Assembly: GCA_022794265.1 (NCBI GenBank)
Contig: JAAWEK010000028.1
Span: forward strand, 1 to 40,760
Direction of reading: 5' to 3'
From: Lachnospiraceae bacterium
Lineage (GTDB): Bacteria > Bacillota > Clostridia > Lachnospirales > Lachnospiraceae
Length of the DNA stretch: 40,760 nucleotides
Below are positions 27,339-34,674 of the stretch, in pieces (position 1 is the stretch's first letter; each line of letters begins with the position of its first letter). The position numbers were made by a program, and so were the translations under genes. The notes beneath the pieces are model-generated. The model did not search any database. It saw only the letters and a program-made list of their open reading frames with translations, and had not been told where the DNA came from.

Positions 27339-28562
27339 TCAGGAGCCTGCTTTAAAATTGTAAACAGGTTTGATTATTTTGATAATATCAGCAGTCGGCG
27401 TAATATTGTTTACAATATCCGCCATATTTTTATATGCCATCGGACATTCGTCCAAAGTGGAAGCGTGAATGGAAGTAGTATAAATACCTTTCATTTCTTT
27501 TTCGAATTCTTCTACCGTAAAGTTTTCTTTTGCGGCAGAGCGGCTGTAGAGCCGTCCGGCTCCGTGGGGAGCGGAGCAGTTCCAGTCTTCATTTCCTTTA
27601 CCAACACAAATCAGACTTCCGTCCCGCATATTAATGGGAATTAAAAGTTTTTCTCCTTCTTTTGCAGACACAGCGCCTTTTCGCACGATATTGCTGTCAT
27701 GGTCAATATAATTGTGGATGGTTTCAAAGTATGGAACCTCTTCCAGCTCTTTGTTCCGTAAATGTTTCAGAATGGTATCAGCAATGGTAAAGCGGTTTAT
27801 GCTTGCAAAACGCTGACATATCTTCATATCCGCCAGATAGTCGTCTCTGTATGTACCAGTGAGATAACATAAATCCTTTGGTATATCAATGTCTTTTGCT
27901 TCAAACCGGGATTTTAATTCTTTGATTGCAGTCTGTATTTCATTTTTTCTTCCGGCAGCCTTGTATTCTGCAATGATACGGTTCTGTTCCTGAAAAAGAA
28001 TATCTTTTCCCCGAAGAATCTCGTATGCCATATTCTGATGATATTCCGCAACCTGTTTACCGAGATTCCGGCTTCCGGTATGAATCACCAGATACTGGTT
28101 TCCTTCCCCGTCCCGGTCTACTTCAATAAAATGGTTACCGCCGCCTAAGGTGCCGATACTGCGCTGAATACGTTTTGTGTCCTTTAAAGCCCGGTAGCAG
28201 GTTAAATCCTGTAATTCCGGGAAACGTATGGTCCTTCCGGGATGCACCTGTTTTCCACTGGGTACATGGGTACGGATAATGGTATCCAACTCTTCAAAAT
28301 CAATGGTTTCTTTGCCAAGTTCCACAGTCAGCATACCGCAGCCGATATCTACGCCTACAATATTGGGAATTACCATGTCCCCAAGGTTAGCGGTAAATCC
28401 GATGACGCAGCCGTTTCCGGTATGAACATCGGGCATGATGCGGATTTGGCAGCCTTTTGCAAAGGGCTGACTGCATAACTGTTCAATCTGGGAGATTGCG
28501 CTGGGTTCAATTATATCTGTAAAAACAATTGCGGATGCATAAGTTCCGTTGATGGTGTTCAT
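27339..28562 (-). CDS. rtcB: RtcB RNA ligase
   Basis: A 407-residue RtcB, a GTP- and Mn-dependent ligase that joins 2',3'-cyclic-phosphate or 3'-phosphate RNA ends to 5'-OH ends. Motifs are IMPDVHTG (Asp45, His47), VGVDIGCG (Asp72 and metal Cys75), GGGNHFIE (140-147), HTGSRNLG (161-168) and PHGAGRLYSR, which carries the histidine that is guanylylated. The frame is open from 28643, but the ATG at 28562 follows AAGGAGG and gives the usual N-terminus. The 202-bp gap to the slipin gene holds a separate promoter. Confidence 0.95.
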   Translation of the reverse strand: MNTINGTYASAIVFTDIIEPSAISQIEQLCSQPFAKGCQIRIMPDVHTGNGCVIGFTANLGDMVIPNIVGVDIGCGMLTVELGKETIDFEELDTIIRTHVPSGKQVHPGRTIRFPELQDLTCYRALKDTKRIQRSIGTLGGGNHFIEVDRDGEGNQYLVIHTGSRNLGKQVAEYHQNMAYEILRGKDILFQEQNRIIAEYKAAGRKNEIQTAIKELKSRFEAKDIDIPKDLCYLTGTYRDDYLADMKICQRFASINRFTIADTILKHLRNKELEEVPYFETIHNYIDHDSNIVRKGAVSAKEGEKLLIPINMRDGSLICVGKGNEDWNCSAPHGAGRLYSRSAAKENFTVEEFEKEMKGIYTTSIHASTLDECPMAYKNMADIVNNITPTADIIKIIKPVYNFKAGS

Positions 28563-28645
28563 GGTGTTATCCTCCTTTTCATTGTGAAAGTGGTTTGTTT
28601 TTGTGGTGGTGGGCGCCTTTCGGCGGCTGTGTACTGGAAACAAAA

Positions 28646-28674
28646 AATATATTTATCTTTTTAAATTAAGTAAA
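28646..28674 (-). promoter_or_regulatory. Internal promoter for rtcB
   Basis: On the minus strand, TTTACT (28669-28674), a 17-base spacer and TATATT (28646-28651). About 80 bp separate the -10 from the rtcB start, and this leader includes a CGCC-GAAA-GGCG tetraloop hairpin. Confidence 0.5.
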
Positions 28675-28764
28675 AAGTTTAAGCTTGCTATGATAAAATA
28701 TCCTATTTGCCAAGAAACAGCTCCCATCCTCCCATTCCGGCAGCGTCCCTTTTGCCAATATGAA

Positions 28765-29868
28765 TCAATTTGCATTTCCGCCTCGCATAATTGTATTAAG
28801 CTGTGACAGCAAATCCGCATTCCCATTTACCGATATATTTCCTACATTTTCGCAGATTCTCTCCAGATATTCCAGTTCTTTTAATTTATAAAGTGTCCGG
28901 TTTTCGTCCATTAGTTTTGCCGTGTTTAGCAGGGAGCGGGTAGATGCCACCTCTTCTCTGCGGGTGATTACATTGGCCTGGGCCCGTTTTTCGGCAACCA
29001 GTACGGAATTCATGATTTCACGGATTTCTCCCGGAAGGATGATATCCCGGATTCCGGCATCTGTGATGTCTACATAGAATTCGGCAGCTTTCCGTTTTAG
29101 CTTTTCAAATACCTGTGCAGAGATTTCATCTTTATTTTCCAGCAGTTCGTCAATGGTATAACGGCCGGTGTATTCCCGAAGTGCAAGCTGTGCCGCCAGA
29201 TGAAGCTGTTCCTCGTAATCATCTATTTCCGTCAGGACTTTGGTATAGTCTGTTATCTTATAATTGCAGACAAAATTTATTCGAAGGGATACTTTGTCTT
29301 TGGACAGGATTTCCTGACCAGTAATGGTAAGCCGGGTTAAACGGGTATCCACGTAATCGGAAGTTACATTTGTTTTGTACTGCCAGAAGTAGTAGATACC
29401 GGAATCCAGCAGCCGCACCAGACGTTTATTGTAGTAGAGCCGGGCTTTCATGTATTCGGCAACTTCAACTTTGGTGTATAAATGTGCAGGAATCCGTGGA
29501 AACATAAACTTCGGTATTTCGTTAGCACTTTCCGGTTCTGTCATATTCATCCGGGTAAAAGTATGTTTATCATAAACCGTCCAGAAGGCATATGTACCGG
29601 CTGTCAGGGCTTCCGTAAATCTGCCGTTTACAAAATGGATTGCCAGTTCTTCATCGGAAACATCAATAACCGTGGTATTTGCTGCGATGTCAGGATTTTT
29701 AAGCAGTATATCCAGAGAAGCGGTTTGGGAAGCAAGGGGCTGCTCCAGAGATACCAGTTCTATCTTTTTTTCGCCGAAGGTACGGTATTTACCGGCGTTT
29801 AATAATGTTATAAGTTTACCATTATGAAAGAGAAGTCCTCTTTGATTTTCTGTGATAATTGTTTTCAT
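28765..29868 (-). CDS. Slipin / SPFH (band 7) family protein
   Basis: A 367-residue SPFH-domain protein of the slipin type seen beside rtcB in many bacteria. The region about 190-320 contains the SPFH core: TRLTRLTITGQEILSKDKVSLR, VCNYKITD, LALREYTGRYTIDELL, and the DAGIRDIILPGEIREIMNSVLVAEKRAQA motif typical of the family. The N-terminal 140 residues are an extra beta-rich part, and no obvious transmembrane helix is seen. AAAGGAGG lies 8 bases before the ATG at 29868; upstream in-frame codons to 29925 lack one. It may form membrane- or complex-organising oligomers; its role in RNA repair is not established. Confidence 0.85.
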   Translation of the reverse strand: MKTIITENQRGLLFHNGKLITLLNAGKYRTFGEKKIELVSLEQPLASQTASLDILLKNPDIAANTTVIDVSDEELAIHFVNGRFTEALTAGTYAFWTVYDKHTFTRMNMTEPESANEIPKFMFPRIPAHLYTKVEVAEYMKARLYYNKRLVRLLDSGIYYFWQYKTNVTSDYVDTRLTRLTITGQEILSKDKVSLRINFVCNYKITDYTKVLTEIDDYEEQLHLAAQLALREYTGRYTIDELLENKDEISAQVFEKLKRKAAEFYVDITDAGIRDIILPGEIREIMNSVLVAEKRAQANVITRREEVASTRSLLNTAKLMDENRTLYKLKELEYLERICENVGNISVNGNADLLSQLNTIMRGGNAN

Positions 29869-29915
29869 ATGTAAATCCTCCTTTTTAAATTGCCTTTTTC
29901 CATGCAGAAAATGCG

Positions 29916-30090
29916 GCCGAAGCATTAAGTTTTACTTCGGCATAAGCGGAAGCATTGCTCTGGCTTATGAAGAAATAAAACGGTATCCTTTTCGGGCAGG
30001 GCATTTGCTGCATTGTTACGGAAGCATCGTATCAGACACCGGGTAACCGGAAAATGGCTGTTTTAATTTTGATTGTGTCCCTAACACAAT
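29916..30090 (-). other. Hairpin-rich leader between the tRNA-like RNA and the slipin gene
   Basis: No ORF is seen here. Stems are a 7-bp GCCGAAG/CTTCGGC (29916-29941), a compound hairpin with 7-bp CATAAGC/GCTTATG arms (29941-29969), a 5-bp GTTAC/GTAAC arm (30015-30047) and a perfect 7-bp ATTGTGT/ACACAAT with a 5-base loop (30072-30090). A nonamer ATGCTTCSG (minus strand) recurs at 29917-29925, 29947-29955 and 30019-30027. This could be part of the same RNA, an attenuator or RNA-processing sites. Confidence 0.5.
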
Positions 30091-30129
30091 GGCATAAAGC
30101 CAAAAACCAAAGCCACTTGGCCGGAAGGA

Positions 30130-30195
30130 TAATCCGGGCAGGATTCGAACCTGCGATGTAAAACGTTTTAGCATACACTTTGGTATTACCGGATG
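30130..30195 (-). ncRNA. tRNA-like RNA of the rtcB locus
   Basis: Reading the minus strand from 30195: an acceptor-like strand CATCCGG, TA, a D-arm-like hairpin ATAC-CAAAGT-GTAT (30186-30173), then an 18-base segment. A canonical T-arm follows, GCAGG-TTCGAAT-CCTGC (30154-30138), then CCGGATT (30137-30131) pairing with the first strand at six of seven positions, and A as discriminator. The anticodon arm is replaced by a short palindrome, TAAA-ACGT-TTTA, so there is no 7-base anticodon loop. No CCA is encoded. Total is 66 nt against about 74-76 for tRNA. It lies in a 427-bp gene-free gap inside an RNA-repair locus, behind its own promoter. Confidence 0.65.
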
Positions 30196-30201
30196 CACTA
30201 T

Positions 30202-30228
30202 GGCGAAATTCCTGAGGATTGACTCGCC
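30202..30228 (-). other. 5' hairpin preceding the tRNA-like RNA
   Basis: On the minus strand GGCGA and TCGCC form a 5-bp stem enclosing a smaller AATCC/GGAATT hairpin with a 3-base loop. Just upstream, TGTAAAAC (30240-30233) is perfectly complementary to GTTTTACA (30164-30157) in the anticodon-replacing segment, offering an alternative fold. Confidence 0.45.
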
Positions 30229-30246
30229 AACTGTTTTACAAGGGAT

Positions 30247-30275
30247 ATTGTAATGGAAAATAGTGGAATAATCAC
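30247..30275 (-). promoter_or_regulatory. Promoter of the tRNA-like RNA / slipin unit
   Basis: Minus-strand -10 TACAAT (30247-30252) with a weak -35 GTGATT (30270-30275) at 17-base spacing. The predicted start is near 30240, exactly where the pairing segment TGTAAAAC begins. It lies directly downstream of the WYL-operon terminator. Confidence 0.5.
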
Positions 30276-30278
30276 GGA

Positions 30279-30318
30279 AAAAAAGTTGCGAACTCTTATT
30301 TTGGTCCGCAACTTTTTT
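30279..30318 (-). terminator. Intrinsic terminator of the WYL operon
   Basis: A perfect 12-bp inverted repeat (30279-30290 with 30307-30318) has GTTGCG/CGCAAC as its GC part and A/T-runs on both sides. On the minus strand the second arm runs into seven Ts. It overlaps the last codons of the distal WYL gene. The symmetrical A/T-runs could make it work in both directions. Confidence 0.8.
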
Positions 30319-31222
30319 GTTGAATGAGCCGTTCTTTTATTAATTCAATAAATGAATCCGGCTCTGTGATTTTGATGAATGGCCCGAAGGACAGAACACG
30401 GATAACCAGTTCGGTTTCATCCTCCCGGTTATAACGGATTATAATCTGATAACGGTCGTCGGATAAACGTCTGGCTTCTTTTTCAAAGTGGGCAAAATGC
30501 AGCATAACACGTTCTAAGGCATTCCGCCGGTCCTCCAGCTCCAGTATAAAGTGACTGGAATTGGCTTTGGATATATGGTTTCGAATATCAGCCTCTTCTG
30601 TTTGTAATTCACAGGTTTCTATACGTCCTACATTTATGATATCCGTAAACCGGCATCCGCCAATGAGCAGCCGGAATTTATCGTCTTTTTCCGAGTATTC
30701 CAGCCGGTAGGGGGAGCAGAAAAAGGTACGGTGTATGCCTTTTTTACCCAGATAGCTGACTTTTATTTTTTTGTGTGTCCGAAGGGCGGTTAATATGGTA
30801 TGGAATATATTGATATAATGTATATCCTCATAGGGGTCTCCATCTTCATATTGATCAAAGTTTACATAATCCGATGGTGTAAACAGCGGCGGTATATCCG
30901 TTGCTGCTATTTTCATCAGAAATGCATATTCCTGCTGAAACAGCCGGATACGTGAATCCAGACTGACGGCTTTCAGCCAGCGCAGTTCCAATGTGGACAA
31001 TGGCAGCGTGGGAATATGTTTCAACGGGGTCTGCAGGGTGGAATCCAATAACTGCCAGCGTTCCTGTTCCAGAGCCGGCAAAATCGTGAGAAAGCTTTCT
31101 GAAAAGGTATTTTGGGCAATGATTTCTTTCATTCTGGCTTCCGTTAATGTTCCGTTGATGGCGGAAGACAGTATTCTGGCTACTGCATGGTAATAGCAGC
31201 CGTATATTTCATGAAACAACAT
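30296..31222 (-). CDS. WYL-domain regulator (distal)
   Basis: A 308-residue protein of the WYL type. A helical N-terminal part (1-130) precedes a beta-rich WYL-like domain (about 145-225: THKKIKVSYLGKKGIHRTFFCSPYRLEYSEKDDKFRLLIGG) and a WCX-like C-terminal extension with VMLHFAHFEKEARRLSDDRYQIIIRYNREDETELVIRVLSFGP. The canonical W-Y-L triplet is not obvious, and I see no clear HTH at the N-terminus, so it may be a ligand-sensing partner rather than a DNA binder. Its start overlaps the preceding WYL gene by one base (TAATG). WYL domains commonly bind nucleic-acid ligands and switch on repair or defence genes. Confidence 0.75.
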   Translation of the reverse strand: MLFHEIYGCYYHAVARILSSAINGTLTEARMKEIIAQNTFSESFLTILPALEQERWQLLDSTLQTPLKHIPTLPLSTLELRWLKAVSLDSRIRLFQQEYAFLMKIAATDIPPLFTPSDYVNFDQYEDGDPYEDIHYINIFHTILTALRTHKKIKVSYLGKKGIHRTFFCSPYRLEYSEKDDKFRLLIGGCRFTDIINVGRIETCELQTEEADIRNHISKANSSHFILELEDRRNALERVMLHFAHFEKEARRLSDDRYQIIIRYNREDETELVIRVLSFGPFIKITEPDSFIELIKERLIQQKSCGPK

Positions 31223-32496
31223 TAGCAGTTACCTCCGATATTATAGAGCTGATACATTTCTTCCAGGTCCTTTCGGAATTGGTTTTCAATGGTACGGTTG
31301 GAAAAATCCATAGAAGCAATACGGCAGATAAAGGTCCGAATCCAGGGAATCATTTCACCGGTATCGAAGACATCTGCTGTAAAGCGGCAGGTATGTTCGT
31401 CCAGGCGTTCCACGGTGCCACAGCGTTTCTCACGCTTCAGACGCTGATATATGTATTCTTCACTGGCATCTATGCGAAGGGTAAATTCTACATGTTCCAG
31501 CCGGAATTCTTTCATTTTTTCATATCCGTTGGAAATTTCCAGGGATACGTTACAGGAAATTCCCCACATATGGGATTCTATCTGATGAAGGATTTCCCGC
31601 AGGCGGTCAAAGTCGGGGGAAGGTTCCTGAAGCTGTACAACTGAGATATAGTCCAGACGGTAGGATTTCATACAATGAAGTTCCAGATTGTAGGACATGA
31701 GATAGCAGCGCCCGCTTTGGACACCGATGAATATCTTAAGGGGAATTACCATAAATTCCCTGTGATAATTGGTACGACGGGAATAATTGGTAATGGTCAC
31801 ACAGCGTTTTTCGCTGATTGCCTCAAATAACCGGCAAAGAATTTCGCTTTCCAGTGCATGGGTGATATAATGATGTTTGAAAGTAAAATATTCCCTGTGA
31901 ATTTCTGTCTTATCCAGCAGGAAGCTGCCGATTACTCCGCAGGGAGCCGTTTCAGAGAAGAACTCCAGCATATCGGTTAAGGGAGAGATTTCCCATTGTC
32001 CGGTGCGTCTGTATAGCATTTGGCGCCCCTGTCTGCTGGTTGTCAGCAGACCCAGCTCTGTATATTCTTTTAATTTTTTCCGAACAGTGGATGTATCAAA
32101 GAACATGGGACTGGAAAATCTGTAAAGATATTCGTTGTCAATTTTATCTGTGATTTCATCAATGGAAAGCTGCAGTTCCGGTGTATATAGAATATCGAAC
32201 AGAATAAAGTGCAGAGTGATATCTCCGTCCGTAAAGCTTTTGGTTTTTAAGGCTTTGTAGAGGGGATTGTGAATGGAGTTTCTGCTGTCAATAGACAGAA
32301 ATACATTTTTTCCAGTTCCGGTCTGATGAAATTCCATAAAATCACCCAGATAGCTTTCAATCCGCCGCCGCTCATTATCATAGGAGCGGGCACTTTTTTT
32401 ATCAAATTCTTCCCGGCTTTTAAATCCATACACATAGAATTCACGCATGTAGTCCCGGATACGCTGGAAATTTTTAATCAGTTCGTGGTATGCCAT
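31222..32496 (-). CDS. WYL-domain regulator (proximal)
   Basis: A 424-residue WYL regulator. A wHTH-like region (about 85-165: FDTSTVRKKLKEYTELGLLTTSRQGRQMLYRR) gives DNA binding. The WYL domain follows (about 235-305: ISEKRCVTITNYSRRTNYHREFMVIPLKIFIGVQSGRCYLMSYN), then a WCX-like tail ending DLEEMYQLYNI. The frame is open from 32583; the ATG at 32496 is chosen because AAAGGAG lies at about 7-base spacing. A 16-bp inverted repeat lies just upstream. It is probably the transcription factor controlling the RNA-repair locus. Confidence 0.8.
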   Translation of the reverse strand: MAYHELIKNFQRIRDYMREFYVYGFKSREEFDKKSARSYDNERRRIESYLGDFMEFHQTGTGKNVFLSIDSRNSIHNPLYKALKTKSFTDGDITLHFILFDILYTPELQLSIDEITDKIDNEYLYRFSSPMFFDTSTVRKKLKEYTELGLLTTSRQGRQMLYRRTGQWEISPLTDMLEFFSETAPCGVIGSFLLDKTEIHREYFTFKHHYITHALESEILCRLFEAISEKRCVTITNYSRRTNYHREFMVIPLKIFIGVQSGRCYLMSYNLELHCMKSYRLDYISVVQLQEPSPDFDRLREILHQIESHMWGISCNVSLEISNGYEKMKEFRLEHVEFTLRIDASEEYIYQRLKREKRCGTVERLDEHTCRFTADVFDTGEMIPWIRTFICRIASMDFSNRTIENQFRKDLEEMYQLYNIGGNC

Positions 32497-32519
32497 TACG
32501 CACTCCTTTCCGCACAGCA

Positions 32520-32564
32520 GGCGATTGAAAAATTCTTCCGAAAAGTTTGAATTTTTCAATCGCC
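32520..32564. promoter_or_regulatory. 16-bp perfect inverted repeat upstream of the WYL operon
   Basis: A perfect 16-base arm at 32520-32535 and its complement at 32549-32564 are separated by 13 bases. It lies between the stop of the zinc-ribbon gene and the WYL start. No T-run follows on the minus strand, so it is not a typical terminator there. A TTGAAA within the arm could serve as a -35 element, so an operator overlapping the WYL promoter is plausible. Confidence 0.55.
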
Positions 32565-32572
32565 TGTGTATG

Positions 32573-33397
32573 TCAGGCTTCAAATACGGCCTGATAAATC
32601 TGTTCTATCAAATCTTCTAAGTATGCTTCGTCCAGATTGCCATATTTAGCGGTAATCTGTTTTTTCAGATAGTCGGTACGGTTAAAATACAGGGTTCCTT
32701 CATTTTCGCTTTTCTCATAGTTGGAATCCAGTTCGTCCGCTGTTTTTACTGTAAATTCGGACAGAATACCGGCAGTCAGCTGTTCTTCTGCATCGATTTC
32801 GCCTTTTATGGTATTGGATTTTTTGTAGGCCAGGATTCCTCCGATGAGAAACACGTTAAAAAGGGTTCCCATGACGATTAGAAATAATATATTTGTGATT
32901 CCACTGTAATCAGGTCCAAAAGGAATCATGCCCATGGATTTTCTAATCAGATAGATATCTCCCAGCAATCCTGCCAGTATCAGGGTCAGGGCAGAACCGC
33001 GCAGGTCTTTGTATTTATCTGCTTTTTTTACATAATTGGCGGGGGCCTCTTCCAGTGGGGCAGAAGAAGGAAATTCTGCTTCCGGTGTATTTGCGGCTTC
33101 CTCTTTTAATTCATTGTCAAAATAAATATTTAACAGACGTTTTACACTTTGTTCATGGGTAGCATCGGTATAGATACAAAAGCTTTCTTTTTCTTCATCA
33201 TAGTGCTGTGCCACCGCATTTATTTTGGAATATTTCAGGTATTCGGTTAGTTTTGATATGTATTCCTCATTTTTATCATAATATATGGGAACACTTAATT
33301 CAAAATCCGGCAGTTTATCGGTTAACGGACAGTTGCAGTCCGTACAAAGCGTTATGCCGTCTTCGTATTCCAATTTGCATTTTGGACAAATTGCCAT
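32573..33397 (-). CDS. Zinc-ribbon, two-TM membrane protein
   Basis: A 274-residue protein with an N-terminal zinc ribbon (CPKC at residues 4-7, CTDCNC at about 18-23) and a DUF2007-like small alpha/beta part (about 35-95, YISKLTEYLKYSKINAVAQHY). A linker leads to two membrane helices near 134-152 and 166-190, and the acidic tail ends LEDLIEQIYQAVFEA. GGAG precedes the ATG at 7 bases. It is directly upstream of the WYL genes on the same strand, 76 bp away. Function unknown; no link to RNA repair is visible. Confidence 0.7.
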   Translation of the reverse strand: MAICPKCKLEYEDGITLCTDCNCPLTDKLPDFELSVPIYYDKNEEYISKLTEYLKYSKINAVAQHYDEEKESFCIYTDATHEQSVKRLLNIYFDNELKEEAANTPEAEFPSSAPLEEAPANYVKKADKYKDLRGSALTLILAGLLGDIYLIRKSMGMIPFGPDYSGITNILFLIVMGTLFNVFLIGGILAYKKSNTIKGEIDAEEQLTAGILSEFTVKTADELDSNYEKSENEGTLYFNRTDYLKKQITAKYGNLDEAYLEDLIEQIYQAVFEA

Positions 33398-33498
33398 AAG
33401 ATTCTCCGTTCTGCCGAACGGTTCATACCGTCCGGCTTTTTATTTTAATAGTTTGTTATGCCTTTATATATCACATTTTTTCTGTTTTGATGTCTGAA

Positions 33499-34290
33499 TC
33501 ATTGATTTGCAGGAAAATTCCGGATTTCATAGGCTGTATATTCGTGGTCATAATGATACCCTAATTTTTCTGCTAATGCAACAGAAATTTTGTTTTGGGC
33601 ATCCCAGCTTGGATACAGATTTCGGGAAAGGCATTCCAGTATCAGCCGGGCGCTGCAGGCATAAGCCAGTCCTTTCTGGCGGAATTCTTTTCTGGTATCG
33701 ACTTCGATTTCAATTCCATTTCTGTATCTGGAATAGGAGGAAGCGCCGGAAACCAGGGTTTCCTTATATATAACTGCGGCGCCCATACCCTGTTTCCGGT
33801 AAACGGAATAGTCCTGAAACCGGGAAACAAGGTCACGGCTCCAGTCCTCTGCCTGACAGAGATGAAAGATATCTTCGTCGATCAGCTTTAGTGAATATTC
33901 AGGCGGAAGAGAGGATACGGCATGTTGTAACTTCTTAATGTCAAAGATATCCAGTTCTTTTTTGAATGCATACCGTGTTACTTTTTTGGCATTGACGCCA
34001 TAACAGGTTTCAATCAAATCCTGCCACGGATGCGTCTGGGGAACCAGAATGAGAAAGTCTGAAGCTAAATCGGGAACTCTTCGTTTTTGAATAAATGTTA
34101 TCAGTTCCCGGTTGGGAACGCCTGTCAGAAAGCAGAAATCCCCTAAAACGGCTATTGCAGACTGGGGTTCTTGTCTATGGTCTGCATAGATATTGCCCAT
34201 GGTTCGGTCCAGACAGGACCAGATCATGGTTTCCTGCCAGTGTAGGAACAGACCGGCTGCGATAGGTGTATGTTCAATTTTATATATCAT
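33499..34290 (-). CDS. GNAT N-acetyltransferase (GNAT_acetyltran type)
   Basis: A 263-residue acetyltransferase resembling PF12746. The N-terminal half is a divergent GNAT-like module with the CLDRTMGNIYAD segment. The C-terminal half has the acetyl-CoA core: a VSGASSYSRYRNGIEIEVDTRKEFRQKGLAYACSARLILECL region with the RQKGLA loop, ending in an LGYHYDHEY strand. The substrate is unknown. Its start codon overlaps the stop of the YjbR gene by 4 bases (ATGA), so the two are translationally coupled. Confidence 0.8.
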   Translation of the reverse strand: MIYKIEHTPIAAGLFLHWQETMIWSCLDRTMGNIYADHRQEPQSAIAVLGDFCFLTGVPNRELITFIQKRRVPDLASDFLILVPQTHPWQDLIETCYGVNAKKVTRYAFKKELDIFDIKKLQHAVSSLPPEYSLKLIDEDIFHLCQAEDWSRDLVSRFQDYSVYRKQGMGAAVIYKETLVSGASSYSRYRNGIEIEVDTRKEFRQKGLAYACSARLILECLSRNLYPSWDAQNKISVALAEKLGYHYDHEYTAYEIRNFPANQ

Positions 34291-34631
34291 TTCGTTTTTC
34301 TCCGTCTGGGTTTTACTAAATCATAACTTTCACCAATCAATTGTTTCACGGTTTCTTCTGGTACGCTTCCGTCCATGATAACGGAATTCCAGTGTTCTTT
34401 ATTTAAATGGTAGGCGGGGAGAATGGAGGAGAAGGAGTTTCTCCAGAAGTCCCGCCATTCCGGATTTACTTTCAGATTTATCCAGATATGTTCCTGCCGT
34501 TCAAAAATCCAGGCAAAAATTTTGTTATTCTGTTTACATCGAATTACTGTCCAGTTGACATCATGGAACGGATAATCTTCATAAGTATCCGGCATGGTCA
34601 GACAGTAGCTGATTAATTCCTGACGGGTCAT
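34287..34631 (-). CDS. MmcQ/YjbR-family protein
   Basis: A 114-residue MmcQ/YjbR domain protein, a small CyaY-like fold often annotated as DNA-binding, although its function is unsettled. The DYPFHDVNWTVIRC start, KIFAWIF, INLKVNP and PAYHLNKEHWNSVIMDG blocks are typical of the family, as is the C-terminal ESYDLVKPRRR. It is the first gene of a two-gene unit with the GNAT gene. Confidence 0.85.
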   Translation of the reverse strand: MTRQELISYCLTMPDTYEDYPFHDVNWTVIRCKQNNKIFAWIFERQEHIWINLKVNPEWRDFWRNSFSSILPAYHLNKEHWNSVIMDGSVPEETVKQLIGESYDLVKPRRRKTK

Positions 34632-34674
34632 GGCTGCCTCCTTGTTCTGCTGGTTTTAATTGCATGTTCTGTGT

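Noticed and set aside
30130-30195. A normal functional tRNA gene
   Set aside because: Only 18 bases separate the D-like and T arms, there is no 7-base anticodon loop, and position 1-72 is mismatched. It was therefore annotated as tRNA-like.
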